Of a stretch of 35,142 nt of DNA, positions 26,226 through 34,873 are shown one piece after another. The DNA comes from Lyngbya confervoides BDU141951. Its GTDB lineage: Bacteria > Cyanobacteriota > Cyanobacteriia > Thermosynechococcales > Thermosynechococcaceae. A model generated the notes under the pieces. It saw only the letters and a program-made list of their open reading frames with translations. It had not been told where the DNA came from and made no database searches. The stretch's first letter is position 1; the number at the start of each line of letters is the position of its first letter. The translations under genes and the position numbers were made by a program. The stretch lies in NCBI RefSeq assembly GCF_000817775.3, contig NZ_JTHE03000067.1, forward strand, positions 1-35,142. The letters run 5' to 3'.

Positions 26226-27152
26226 ATGCAAGCTTTTATCATAACGGTGGGAACATCCTTACTCTCTAATCGCGATGAAAGCATGGCACCAGAGCAGCGC
26301 CGCCCCTGGTTAGGACAACAATCCCTGGGCGATCGCACTCAAGCGCTTGCCTGGATGAATAACACGGATCTCGAACGTATCAGTGCTGAAACTAACACGA
26401 TTGATCGCTTGGAACCTCAGGAGACCGATGCGATCTTCTTGCTTCGTTCAGATACGGCCTCTGGCCAAGAATGTGCAGAGCTTCTCAAAGCATTCTTGAG
26501 GCAGTCGCTTGGCCTAAAAAACATCAAAATTCGGAAGCTACCTGGAATTCACTACCAACTTGACCAGGGATCCTCACTAGAACAGATGGGCAGACAACTC
26601 AAGCAATTGATCCTGGATTGCAAAGAACAAAAACAAGCAGTAACCTTGGCGGCCACTGGCGGATTCAAGGCAGAAGCGATGATCCTCAGTGTTATTGGTC
26701 ATCAGTTATCAGTTCCAGTCTGCTATGTCCATGAACAATATCGCTCACTCATCTATCTACCCTACTTTCAGTCTCCAGATCCGTCTGATGCTTCCCCTGA
26801 CCACTCCGCAACTGTTTCGCTGCCTTTTTCCGGTCGACCCCGAGACACAGTCATGAATGTCTCTGACGTATCTCATCATCGCCCCAGAACCTGGACAAAG
26901 GTTGCTCAAATGCTGAAAAAACAGTCTTGGATCGATCAAGTCTCCTACGATCCCTCTGCCTTCAGTGCCCCGCAGAATGGAGTCAAAACGGCCAGAAACA
27001 AAAACCAAGATGGCTGTTATTGTTTCTGGCTGCACTTATACGATGATGAGAATCATAAAATTGCGGTCACCGTAGAAACCACAGGTCATACGGAACAACA
27101 TCGTGAATATTCCATATTATTTCTCCGAGAGCAAATTGGGCGCCTTTGCTAG
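26226..27152 (+). CDS. CARF protein (APE2256-like) with unknown C-terminal domain
   Basis: This 308-residue protein has a CARF domain at residues 1-180: start FIITVGTSLLSN, and the nucleotide-site block AATGGFKAEAMILSVIGHQL at 142-161, followed by VPVCYVHEQYRSLIYLPY. This is like the APE2256/TIGR02619 family, which includes ring nucleases that destroy cyclic tetra-adenylate. A linker (181-218) and an extra domain of about 90 residues follow, with CYCFWLHLYDDENHKIAVTVETTGHTEQHREYSIL. Its end vaguely recalls RelE-type toxins (strand pair, then GHR..Y), as in CARF-RelE Cami1, but no catalytic residue can be fixed. It may therefore be an off-switch or a second effector. It is the last gene of the cas transcript. 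Confidence 0.78.
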   Translation: MQAFIITVGTSLLSNRDESMAPEQRRPWLGQQSLGDRTQALAWMNNTDLERISAETNTIDRLEPQETDAIFLLRSDTASGQECAELLKAFLRQSLGLKNIKIRKLPGIHYQLDQGSSLEQMGRQLKQLILDCKEQKQAVTLAATGGFKAEAMILSVIGHQLSVPVCYVHEQYRSLIYLPYFQSPDPSDASPDHSATVSLPFSGRPRDTVMNVSDVSHHRPRTWTKVAQMLKKQSWIDQVSYDPSAFSAPQNGVKTARNKNQDGCYCFWLHLYDDENHKIAVTVETTGHTEQHREYSILFLREQIGRLC

Positions 27153-27375
27153 ATAGTTGATCATCCGGTGGCGATGCTTGCACAAGTCCCGACAGAAGGT
27201 TCTGGGCTGCTTTCTGCTTCAGCGGCTCAAACAGCGCTAGCACAGCATCAACCTTGCCCTGCCACTGCAGTGATTCGGCTTGACTGAGACGCTTGCTTGA
27301 CCCATCCTTTGTTCCAAGTTCTCCACCCGGTGAACCAATAAGCCCTTCTTGCCGTTGGGTGCCTGGGATGAACAT
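27153..27375 (-). pseudogene. Possible transposase fragment
   Basis: A minus-strand frame starting at 27375 reads RLSQAESLQWQGKVDAVLALFEPLKQKAAQNL, which has the feel of cyanobacterial transposase C-terminal sequence. It loses sense soon after and runs into the antisense of the CARF gene. No inverted repeats or intact element were found. If real, it marks a rearrangement at the right border of the CRISPR region. Confidence 0.3.
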
Positions 27376-27993
27376 CTAGAACAACCCCAGCAGATACTCA
27401 TCATCCATCGATGTTCGAAAGAAAAAATGACAGCCCCCCCTTGTCAAGGGCGCGTGACCAGAACCAGGCTGAGATCGAATATAGTCTCCTGCACCAAACA
27501 CCTCATCACCAATGATTAAATCTCCCTCTAACATATAGAGTTCTTCAACCGCAGCATGTCGATGATAAGGATACTGCACGTTAGGGTCTGCCTTGAGAAA
27601 GCCGACCAATTCCCTGGTGGTTTCATCCGAGTAAACAATGGCAATCCTAACGCCTGGAACGTCATGCTCTTGCCAATTGAGATCGCCAGATCGGATCGCT
27701 GAATAGGAGGGGGTTCGCCTAGCCCCTAGATCAGGGGCGGGCAAGTTCAAGCGCTGAAAGAGGTCATTCTTCAGATTCTGCCGCATGGGCATGAGGGGTT
27801 CATGGTAGGGAAGGGTAGTCACCGCTGACTGATACTCTAGCAATTCATCAGCCAACTCCGGATTATTTGCAGCCTGATCCGCAACCCAGGTTCTCTCCGT
27901 CTCATTGAGTAGATCAAGAACATACAGAGGTGCAAGCTCACAAAAACAAAAGTTCTGTGCGTCTGGAGGTAATTCACGCATATAATCTTCCAA
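27376..27993 (-). CDS. ChrR-type cupin anti-sigma factor
   Basis: The protein has 205 residues. Residues 1-70 are helical and acidic, like an anti-sigma domain (ELAPLYVLDLLNETERTWV, ADELLEY). The C-terminal half is a cupin with metal ligands in YPYHRHAAVEELYMLEGDL (two His and a Glu) and GSGHAPL. In ChrR the N-terminal zinc motif HxxxCxxC helps hold the sigma factor; it is not seen here, only FCFC near residue 16. It probably keeps the ECF sigma factor inactive until an oxidative or singlet-oxygen-type signal reaches the cupin. It lies 3 nt after the sigma gene. Confidence 0.82.
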   Translation of the reverse strand: MEDYMRELPPDAQNFCFCELAPLYVLDLLNETERTWVADQAANNPELADELLEYQSAVTTLPYHEPLMPMRQNLKNDLFQRLNLPAPDLGARRTPSYSAIRSGDLNWQEHDVPGVRIAIVYSDETTRELVGFLKADPNVQYPYHRHAAVEELYMLEGDLIIGDEVFGAGDYIRSQPGSGHAPLTRGGCHFFFRTSMDDEYLLGLF

Positions 27994-27996
27994 TGT

Positions 27997-28575
27997 CTAC
28001 CCTCGGCTAACGTTATCGTCCAGAATAAGCTTCAACTTGTTTAATCCTAACCGAATTCTGGTTTTGATGGTGCCCAGGGCGCAACCGGTATGGCAGGCAA
28101 TTTCGCTTTGTGATAATCCCTGAAAATAAGCCAAATCTATAACGATTCGCTGCTCTGGGGGAAGCTTCTTCATGGCAGCTCTCACTTGTATCTGCCGTTC
28201 TCGAATAACGGCATCTTCAAATAGATCTACGCCGTTTGAACCCGTTTGGATCTCAAAGGCCCCAGACAATAGAGGTTGAGTGGAGAGCGCGCGATTCATT
28301 TTTCGTAACCGATCTAAAATCCGACTTCTCGTTAAGGTGAATAGCCAGGTATCGGCTCTTCCCTTATGGGGGTCAAAGCGTGACGCAATCCGCCAAACCT
28401 GGGAAAACACATCTAGCACCACCTCTTCGCTCTCTTCAACAGAGTGTAAACTTTTGAATGCAAAGCTATAAATAATGCGAGCATAGCGATCGTAAAGCAG
28501 TGACAAGGCTTTAACTTCCTGTTGCCCAATTTGAATGAGCAGTGTAGCATCATCACACTCTGATGACTTATCCAT
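27997..28575 (-). CDS. ECF-type RNA polymerase sigma factor
   Basis: The protein has 192 residues. Region 2 reads LSLLYDRYARIIYSFAFKSL, then EEVVLDVFSQVWRIASRFDP and the promoter-melting part WLFTLTRSRILDRLRK. Region 4 reads LPPEQRIVIDLAYFQGLSQSEIA followed by GTIKTRIRLGLNKLK, the helix-turn-helix for the -35 element. This is a complete group 4 sigma factor. It is paired with the cupin anti-sigma gene, as in RpoE/ChrR systems that answer singlet oxygen. The genes upstream on the same strand (ferritin-like, cupin, aldehyde dehydrogenase) may be targets, although no shared promoter motif was worked out. Confidence 0.93.
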   Translation of the reverse strand: MDKSSECDDATLLIQIGQQEVKALSLLYDRYARIIYSFAFKSLHSVEESEEVVLDVFSQVWRIASRFDPHKGRADTWLFTLTRSRILDRLRKMNRALSTQPLLSGAFEIQTGSNGVDLFEDAVIRERQIQVRAAMKKLPPEQRIVIDLAYFQGLSQSEIACHTGCALGTIKTRIRLGLNKLKLILDDNVSRG

Positions 28576-28666
28576 GCAGGGGTGCTCTTATTGGAGGATG
28601 ATCACGGATTATATCAATATCCAAATCCCAAGGGAATAGGTAGAAAAAATCACAGCAAGGGAGTGC

Positions 28667-28945
28667 TCAACCCTTAATTTTCAATACTTTTCTGTTTCTA
28701 TTTTCCATTAGCGTATCTAAGCTAAGACTGATCCATGCAAGTGCCCCCAGGCAGAAGGACAGTGACCGTGGAGGATCTCCGAATTGGAGTCTCATCAGGG
28801 TGACAATCGACATCCCCGCAGCGCTTCCCCCAAACAATAAGCCTGTCTTGATCCCAGCCTGAGTGGCTTGAGTGCTGTTGAGCGCTAGGGGTACCATACT
28901 TGTAAAAATAAAACTCAGAGTCAAGCCAAAACCAGCTAGTACCAA
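28667..28945 (-). CDS. Small membrane protein
   Basis: This is a 92-residue frame with a TTG start at 28945; the open frame continues upstream, so the start is uncertain. Three hydrophobic spans are seen: VLAGFGLTLSFIFTSMVPLA, TGLLFGGSAAGMSIVTLM and LSFCLGALAWISLSL, followed by a basic tail ENRNRKVLKIKG. It has no recognised family. It lies between the ferritin-like gene and the ECF sigma gene on the same strand. The membrane character makes it more likely real than a chance frame, but there is no ribosome-binding site in view. Confidence 0.45.
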   Translation of the reverse strand: MVLAGFGLTLSFIFTSMVPLALNSTQATQAGIKTGLLFGGSAAGMSIVTLMRLQFGDPPRSLSFCLGALAWISLSLDTLMENRNRKVLKIKG

Positions 28946-29046
28946 GGGAGTTGGACTGTTAAAGCCTGGAGATATTCTTAGGAAACAATAGAGTCTTAAT
29001 TCACTCCGGGGGACATAGTCATCCAGTTAGACTGGAAGAACCCAGC

Positions 29047-29673
29047 TTAATCGAGTTGCTGCGCTAACAAAGGAAGCGGGAACCACGGGAATGCCACAAA
29101 AGCTGAACGAATTGCAGTGGCATGGGCAGCTTCATCGGCACCAATGCTGGCCCCAACCGTGACGAGTGCTGGGGTTTTGAGTTGTGAGATTTCCTGGGTA
29201 TAGGCGATCGCGGCATCAACTTCCAAGGCAAGGGCCAATTTAGCAATGTTGACATCTGAGTCTAAATTTCCTTCTCCTTTTTGCAGATAAGACGATACAT
29301 CATAGCTACTGTCTGCAGTAACAGGCATAGCTCCTAGACCTTGAACAGTTTTAGCTAACGCGTCACGATGAGCCCTATGATCCGCTTGGTTCCGGAGTGC
29401 TAATGCTTTGACTGCTCTTCCCACCTCAGTATCGCTGAGTCGGCTGGCCGCAAAACTGTAAGCCCAGATAGCCTGATGTTCGTAGTAGAGGGCCTTATTC
29501 AAGATCGTTGCGTCGTTGGCAGCGGCAGATGGGGAAGTTGCCGAAGCCGAAGAAGTGAGGCGGCCCGAAAGCCCCAGCGCAGAGAATAGTCCGGCTAAGG
29601 CACCCCCCAGAACAATTTGACGACGGGAGAGCGATCGAGTGATGTTTGTCGGATTGAAGATGGGATAAGTCAT
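29047..29673 (-). CDS. Tat-exported ferritin-like protein
   Basis: The protein has 208 residues from the ATG at 29673, which has AAAGGA 6 nt upstream; the ATG at 29679 directly touches that site. A twin-arginine signal is seen at SLSRRQIVLGGALAGLFSAL, then SASA before the mature part. The mature protein is a four-helix ferritin-like domain with possible metal ligands in YYEHQAIWAY, ADHRAHRDAL, LEVDAAIAYTQE and ADEAAHATA. Such proteins are exported folded, perhaps with di-iron bound, to the periplasm or lumen. The function is unknown but fits oxidative or metal stress near the ECF sigma pair. Confidence 0.8.
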   Translation of the reverse strand: MTYPIFNPTNITRSLSRRQIVLGGALAGLFSALGLSGRLTSSASATSPSAAANDATILNKALYYEHQAIWAYSFAASRLSDTEVGRAVKALALRNQADHRAHRDALAKTVQGLGAMPVTADSSYDVSSYLQKGEGNLDSDVNIAKLALALEVDAAIAYTQEISQLKTPALVTVGASIGADEAAHATAIRSAFVAFPWFPLPLLAQQLD

Positions 29674-29738
29674 GGTCATTCCTTTTGCAAGGGTCAGAAC
29701 AAACAGGTATACGCTAGATTGGATGTCATTGGATCTGT

Positions 29739-30289
29739 CTAAACAGAATGGATCGCCTTTTCAAGGATGTCGGCAGCTAAAGTTGTGCCACCACTGTGAG
29801 CGATCGCTTGCTGCAAACGCATCGCATTTTGACGATAGTGGGGCTGATTGAGCACCTGTTGAATCAAAGCCCGCAGCTTCTCAGGCCTTAACCGAGCGGG
29901 AGATAGGCGTTCCCCGACGCCATTCCAGACAATTCTAGCGGCGATCGCCGGTTCGTCATGGGTGAGGGGAATGGCGATGAGCGGAACCCCTTGGGCTAAA
30001 GCTTCCAGGGTTGTGTTTAATCCAGCATGGGTAATCACCAGGCTGGATTGCTTGAGAAGCGCAAGTTGGGGCGCATAGGGAACCACAATCGGTTGCCCCG
30101 GCAACGTGGGAAGATCGGTGGCGTTGCGATCGCCCAAAAATCTAAACCCGCTGCTTCAACGGGGGCTTGGGCATCCAGGCACTGAAAAAACGTGACCCGA
30201 TGACCGCGACGTCGCAGTTCCCGTGCCAAGGGAAAAATAGAGTTTAAATGTCCCGTCATCGCCGGAGACAAAATAGCAAAGTGCGTCAT
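29739..30289 (-). pseudogene. Broken UDP-glycosyltransferase (MGT/CrtX type)
   Basis: The N-terminal part (from the ATG at 30289: THFAILSPAMTGHLNSIFPLARELRRRGHRVTFF) and the C-terminal part (GQPIVVPYAPQLALLKQSSLVITHAGLNTTLEAL, GVPLIAIP) belong to one glycosyltransferase. They are in different frames and lack about 200 residues between them. The donor-sugar site HAGLNTTLEAL is intact, but the acceptor half is lost. The join falls at the HIP1 octamer near 30130, suggesting deletion between two such sites. The ATG overlaps the stop of the SnoaL-like gene by 4 nt, so the original genes were coupled. Confidence 0.85.
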
Positions 30290-30699
30290 GGGTCTAAGGA
30301 CTCCGCTTGAAGGGATGCCAGTAAAGCCTCAGGATTCCAAAACCCTGTTAACTGCTGAATTTTGCCCTCCAGGTCAATTTCAAAAATATCAATGCCTTCA
30401 AAGGTTATTGGTTTGCCCGAGAAAGTTGTCCCTTGCCCCACCCATTTAACAGCGGCTTGATTGCCATTAATGGCCACATACTCCTCGGTTAACCCCAGAG
30501 CAGAAAACTGCTGAACAACCTGATCAAAATAGTTCCGTAGGACTTCTTTGCCATACATGGCAGCACGGTCTGCCGGGTCTTGAACCACACAAGTCTCGCT
30601 GAAGCAATCCACCATTGCCGTCACCTTATCCTGACTTCGACTCGCTGAAAAATATTGACTGACCGCTGTGGCGATCTGATTCGTGGGTATAGTATTCAT
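30286..30699 (-). CDS. SnoaL-like (NTF2-fold) protein
   Basis: This 137-residue protein has the SnoaL/ketosteroid-isomerase-like pattern: an N-terminal helix IATAVSQYFSASRSQD, then FSETCVVQDPADRAAMYGKEVLRNYFDQV, and strands VKWVGQGTTFSGKPITFEGIDIFEID ending GFWNPEAL. Members bind small hydrophobic compounds or isomerise/hydrate them. No catalytic residue can be fixed. It is followed by the broken glycosyltransferase with a 4-nt overlap, so it once shared a pathway with a glycosylation step. Confidence 0.78.
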   Translation of the reverse strand: MNTIPTNQIATAVSQYFSASRSQDKVTAMVDCFSETCVVQDPADRAAMYGKEVLRNYFDQVVQQFSALGLTEEYVAINGNQAAVKWVGQGTTFSGKPITFEGIDIFEIDLEGKIQQLTGFWNPEALLASLQAESLDP

Positions 30700-30806
30700 G
30701 CCTTGAGAGGATCTCCTGGAAGTTTAATCAGCAGTTCAATCAAAGATGTAGCGCTTTTCCACCCAAATACCATAGGATCCGGTGGGTGGAGAAAACCACG
30801 GTGCAT

Positions 30807-31265
30807 TCAGACTGGAGCGTCTGGGATTACATGATGTCGAGAGGCAACCGCCATAACCCTATCCATATCGCTACAGTCATGGCCAACGCTCTGATCCATC
30901 TCCTTAAAAAACTTGGATGCGGAGATTCCACTGGTAATGACCAAAAAGCGGGCCGTCTGAGAGATAATTCGGAAGGTATGCAATTGTTCTGCAGCCGCAC
31001 TGACAAAATCACCAGGACGCCCCACCATAGTTTGATCTCCGAATAAAAGCTCAACCTCGCCCTCCAGAATAAAAAAGGATTCCGCCCAGGGATGACGGTG
31101 CGGGGGTGGGCCGCTGTTCATCGGCCCTGTTAATTCAAAGACCTGATATTGAGTCTGACTGCCATCCCCCTCTTCTAGGATTCGGAGGGTATCTTGCAGA
31201 ACCTGAAGAGTCTGCCCCTGATTAGGGGCGAGGAAATTGATTGAACCAGAACTTTGAGTCACCAT
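30807..31265 (-). CDS. Single-domain cupin protein
   Basis: The protein has 152 residues. Cupin motif 1 reads GPPPHRHPWAESFFILEGEV (two His and a Glu) and motif 2 reads PGDFVSAAAEQLHTFR (His), so a metal site is complete. It resembles quercetin-dioxygenase-like small cupins, but the substrate is not visible. A Shine-Dalgarno GGAG lies 7 nt before the ATG. It sits between the acyl-CoA synthetase and the SnoaL-like gene on the same strand. Confidence 0.82.
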   Translation of the reverse strand: MVTQSSGSINFLAPNQGQTLQVLQDTLRILEEGDGSQTQYQVFELTGPMNSGPPPHRHPWAESFFILEGEVELLFGDQTMVGRPGDFVSAAAEQLHTFRIISQTARFLVITSGISASKFFKEMDQSVGHDCSDMDRVMAVASRHHVIPDAPV

Positions 31266-31351
31266 GCAATTTCTCCAAAGATAAATACGTACATCAACAC
31301 GGCAGGGCTCGCCTTAGACTTTGCCCAGGGGGGAGTGAACGGGCGGGAGAC

Positions 31352-32890
31352 TTAACGAGTGAGGGGAACGATAGATGATGCGATCGCAAGATCTTTTAAG
31401 GTTTTACGGTGGATCTTTCCGGTCAGCCCCTTGGGCAAATCTGCCAAGTAGGTGATGCGTTCCGGCACCTTATAGGCAGCTAAACGCTCAGCAATGAAAG
31501 CAATTAAATCCTCGCCATGTATGGTTTCTCCGGCCTTGAGGGCCACAAAAGCCGCAACCCGTTCGCCCCAGTCTGGGTCGGGGATTCCGACCACCGCGGC
31601 TTCTCGGACAGCCGGATGCTCATAGAGGACAGATTCCACCTCGAGGGGAGAAATATTGGATCCCCCTCGAATAATCATTTCTTTGCTTCGTCCAACAAAC
31701 CAGTAATATCCGGCTTCGTCTTGCCAAGCTAAATCTCCAGTCAACAACCACCCCTCGCGAAGCACCTGGCGGGTCGCGGGGTCATCATGCCAGTAGCCCA
31801 GCATGATCGCCTGGCTTTGGACCCAAATTTCGCCCACCTGCCCCTGGGCCACCTCTTGCCCCAATTGATTGACTAACCGCAAGCTCATCCCCTCAGAAGC
31901 TGGCCCAATGGATCCGACCTGATTGGGGCATGTCGGGCGGTTCATGGTGTAGGGAATCACCTCGGTCATTCCACAGCCTTGATAAATTTCGACCCCAAAC
32001 TGCTGGTGCATTTGCTGATTGAGCACCGGTGGAATTGCATCGCCGCCCCCGAGGCAAAACCGCAGAGAACTGACATCATAGGCGCTAGCGTTGGGGGCAT
32101 TAACGAGGGCATTGAACATGACGGGTAAACCCAATAGGCAGGTCACTCGCTGGGACTGCACGGCTTCTAGCACCAGGGTCGGATCAAATCGGGGGAGGAG
32201 AACAAGACTTGCGCCGATGCTCAGAGGTTCTAGCAGTTGCAGGGCAAACCCAAAGATATGGGCCATGGGCAGCATTCCCCCTACGATATCGGTGGGTGAG
32301 AGTTGAATGGCTGCAATATGATTACGAACCGTGTGGGTTAAAGTTTGGTGGCTGTGGGTCACCCCCTTAGGACGAGCTGTAGTTCCGGAGGTGTAGAGAA
32401 TGGCTGCGATCGCATCAGACCTAACCTCTGGTAGGACACTGTCTTCAGTTGTGAGTTGGAGAAGGGTTGAGAAGGGTTGAGCCACTCCATCGCATCGGAC
32501 GTCACCCACAAGATAAAACTGTTCAATCTGGGTTAACTCAGCTTGGACAATCTGCAGTTCCCCAAACAAATCGGCGTGGCTGATGCAAAGTCGGGCTTGG
32601 GCATGGTTGAGGATATAGGCAAGTTCGCCCCCCTTTAAGCGCACATTGAGCGGCACTGCGATCGCCCCCAATTTAAAACAGGCAAAGTACAGAAATACCA
32701 GTTCTGGACAATTGGGTAACAAAAACGCAACGCGATCGCCGGGTCGAAGGCCAAAGGTCATCAAAGCTTTGGCTAGGCGATCGGTGATCACATCTAACTC
32801 GGAATAGCTCCAGGTTTGGGTTGTATCAATCAGGGCTATTTTATGGGGATAGGTTGTTGCACCTTGACGTAACCAATTTCCGAGGGTCAT
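31352..32890 (-). CDS. AMP-dependent acyl-CoA synthetase/ligase
   Basis: The protein has 512 residues from the ATG at 32890 (TLGNWLRQGATTYPHKIALID), chosen because GGAG lies 9 nt upstream; in-frame ATGs at 32896 and 32905 are alternatives, and the much longer frame overlaps the aldehyde dehydrogenase gene. The ATP loop YTSGTTARPKG is at 166-176, followed by GMTE, LTGDLAWQDEAGYYWFVGR and the C-terminal LPKGLTGKIHRK with the catalytic Lys. It activates a carboxylic acid (fatty or aromatic) as acyl-AMP and then acyl-CoA. With the upstream aldehyde dehydrogenase it suggests aldehyde-to-acid-to-CoA conversion, or the reverse. Confidence 0.9.
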   Translation of the reverse strand: MTLGNWLRQGATTYPHKIALIDTTQTWSYSELDVITDRLAKALMTFGLRPGDRVAFLLPNCPELVFLYFACFKLGAIAVPLNVRLKGGELAYILNHAQARLCISHADLFGELQIVQAELTQIEQFYLVGDVRCDGVAQPFSTLLQLTTEDSVLPEVRSDAIAAILYTSGTTARPKGVTHSHQTLTHTVRNHIAAIQLSPTDIVGGMLPMAHIFGFALQLLEPLSIGASLVLLPRFDPTLVLEAVQSQRVTCLLGLPVMFNALVNAPNASAYDVSSLRFCLGGGDAIPPVLNQQMHQQFGVEIYQGCGMTEVIPYTMNRPTCPNQVGSIGPASEGMSLRLVNQLGQEVAQGQVGEIWVQSQAIMLGYWHDDPATRQVLREGWLLTGDLAWQDEAGYYWFVGRSKEMIIRGGSNISPLEVESVLYEHPAVREAAVVGIPDPDWGERVAAFVALKAGETIHGEDLIAFIAERLAAYKVPERITYLADLPKGLTGKIHRKTLKDLAIASSIVPLTR

Positions 32891-32954
32891 GGCCATGATC
32901 TCCATTGGGAAAATATTGAGGGTGTTTGCAGGGGAACAAAAGCGGTCTTGAGTG

Positions 32955-34655
32955 TTAACCCTTAAGACCCGCGCAGATAATTTGCCCCAGCCTGCGCCAA
33001 GAGGGTTGGGCTTGGAGCGCCGCATAGTGTCGGGCAAGTTCTCTCAAGTTTCGATGATCGGCAAACCAGATGGGCGTTGGGTAAATGCGAAAGGGTGCGT
33101 ACAGCACTGACTTTTGGGGATGATCAAAGAAATAGCTGTTATGCACCACCCCTTGCCCGGATTGAATATCTGGGAGGGGATTGCCTGGGTAGGCTCCCCA
33201 ACTCGTCACCCCCGCCAAGTAGACGATGCCAGACCAAACATTGACGCCAATGCCGCCGTAGCGGAGGTCAGCGATCGCTTGATTGAACTGGGCGTGATAA
33301 TCGCGTTGGGTTTGAGCATCGATCAACACCACACAGGATAAATTGCCCCAAATCTGATCATTGGCAAAGGGGACAGCCTGGGCTAGAAAATCCCCCGCAT
33401 CGCTGGAATCCAAGGAAACTTCTGCCAAGATCCCGCAGAAGGCTTCTTCCGTCAGGGCATATTCCCCAGCCTGAGCTGGCACCTCAGGCAAAATCGTCCA
33501 GGGCAGTTCATCCGGGGCAACAGGCCCTTCTGCCCCGATCGGAACAGCTTGGGGATAATGAGACAAAAACGCCTGATAGCGGTCATGAGATCCCGGATAG
33601 TAGGCTTTACGCCGGGGAATTCGGCTCAGCTCTTCCTGTACCCGATCGAGAAAGGCTTGCTGTTGTGGCCACCCCTGAGCCGTGACTAACACTTTGGCCG
33701 CAACGCAGTTAAAGCTCGCGTTATGGGTTACCATGCTGGCCACTTGTCGGGCTTGGAATCGTAGATCGGCCTCAGACCAATTCCCCGGCACGACAAGGAT
33801 CGGGGTAACGCAGCCCAGTTCTGAGGTAATGGGTTTAGTCAGCATGGGCGTATGATCAGCTTTTCGTCGTGTTTGCTCTGATTGGGCCTCCCCCCAAACG
33901 ATGGCATCGTGGGTGCGGTGTGAACCTGTGATGTGAATGGCATCAACCTGGGGATGATGGCACAGATATCGCCCTAATTCAGATCCCCCGTAGGTTACTT
34001 CAAAAAAGCCATCTTGCTGGAGCGGCCTCAGGGCTTGTTCCAGAAATGCTCCCATGTAGGCATTCACGGGATTCATTTTCACCAAGACCACTTGATTTTC
34101 GGCAAAGAGTTTATAAAGAGCATCCATCGGGGCAATGGAGGAGATATTGCCAGCGCCTAACACCAGACAGAGGGCACCAGCCCGATTGTGGAGATCAACA
34201 CGTCCTTGGGAGGCCGGTTGCCCAGGCTCAATCCAAACTTCACCGCGAAACCCCCACCACAGCAATCGATCCATCGCGTTATCTGGAAACACCTGGGCGA
34301 TGGTTTGCCCGTTGGGTCGCTGGCGAAGCGTGACAGGCGTCGGTTTGCCATGGGCTTGAAGGCTATTGATCAACTGTCGTAAATTCAGCAGGGTGGCCAC
34401 TGGGCCAGCAATCCATTCTTCACCCGCCAACGAGGACTGGGGATCAATCCCCTTGTGCTGGCAGGCGGTTTCAACCCAGGCATCGGCCACGGCGATCACG
34501 CCCTGCAAACAGGCTTCTAAATAGTGAATGCGATCTTCTCGGCTAACGGTTGCCCAAACCTTTTTGCGATGCGTCAAGGTTTGGAGTTGGCGATCGACCC
34601 TCTCGAATGGGCAGAGGGCAGGCACGTCTAGTTGAGGTAAAGAAATCGTGTCCAT
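32955..34655 (-). CDS. Aldehyde dehydrogenase superfamily protein
   Basis: This 566-residue protein is longer than the usual 480-500. The catalytic Cys lies in HNASFNCVAAKVLV and the general-base Glu region in ITSELGCVTPILVV. The cofactor-binding part has GALCLVLGAGNISSIAPMDAL and ITGSHRTHD. It would oxidise an aldehyde with NAD(P)+, or work as an acyl-CoA reductase; the sequence does not decide. The N-terminal 100 residues and C-terminal 80 residues (YFFDHPQKSVLYAPFRIYPTP) are extra and were not recognised. It is the first gene of the leftward set, 64 bp before the acyl-CoA synthetase. Confidence 0.85.
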   Translation of the reverse strand: MDTISLPQLDVPALCPFERVDRQLQTLTHRKKVWATVSREDRIHYLEACLQGVIAVADAWVETACQHKGIDPQSSLAGEEWIAGPVATLLNLRQLINSLQAHGKPTPVTLRQRPNGQTIAQVFPDNAMDRLLWWGFRGEVWIEPGQPASQGRVDLHNRAGALCLVLGAGNISSIAPMDALYKLFAENQVVLVKMNPVNAYMGAFLEQALRPLQQDGFFEVTYGGSELGRYLCHHPQVDAIHITGSHRTHDAIVWGEAQSEQTRRKADHTPMLTKPITSELGCVTPILVVPGNWSEADLRFQARQVASMVTHNASFNCVAAKVLVTAQGWPQQQAFLDRVQEELSRIPRRKAYYPGSHDRYQAFLSHYPQAVPIGAEGPVAPDELPWTILPEVPAQAGEYALTEEAFCGILAEVSLDSSDAGDFLAQAVPFANDQIWGNLSCVVLIDAQTQRDYHAQFNQAIADLRYGGIGVNVWSGIVYLAGVTSWGAYPGNPLPDIQSGQGVVHNSYFFDHPQKSVLYAPFRIYPTPIWFADHRNLRELARHYAALQAQPSWRRLGQIICAGLKG

Positions 34656-34873
34656 AGAGTATAAATCCCCTCAGCAAGCGACTGGGGTGAAGAAGCTGAG
34701 AAACCAAAGTCTCTTCCATTTGTTAAGGAATACGCTGGGTGATTGGATTTGGATCTATGGCATTGGATCAGGGTGTGGGGCTGATCGCAATCTTGGTTCC
34801 TGCCGCTGCCATCGCTGGAGAAAGCCTAACGCTCAAGCTCCACAGCCGGGGGCTGGACTACGGATCTCAAATA

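Noticed and set aside
27067-27152. Extension of the transposase-like frame under the CARF gene
   Set aside because: This part is only the antisense of the CARF coding sequence; the possible remnant was limited to 27153-27375.
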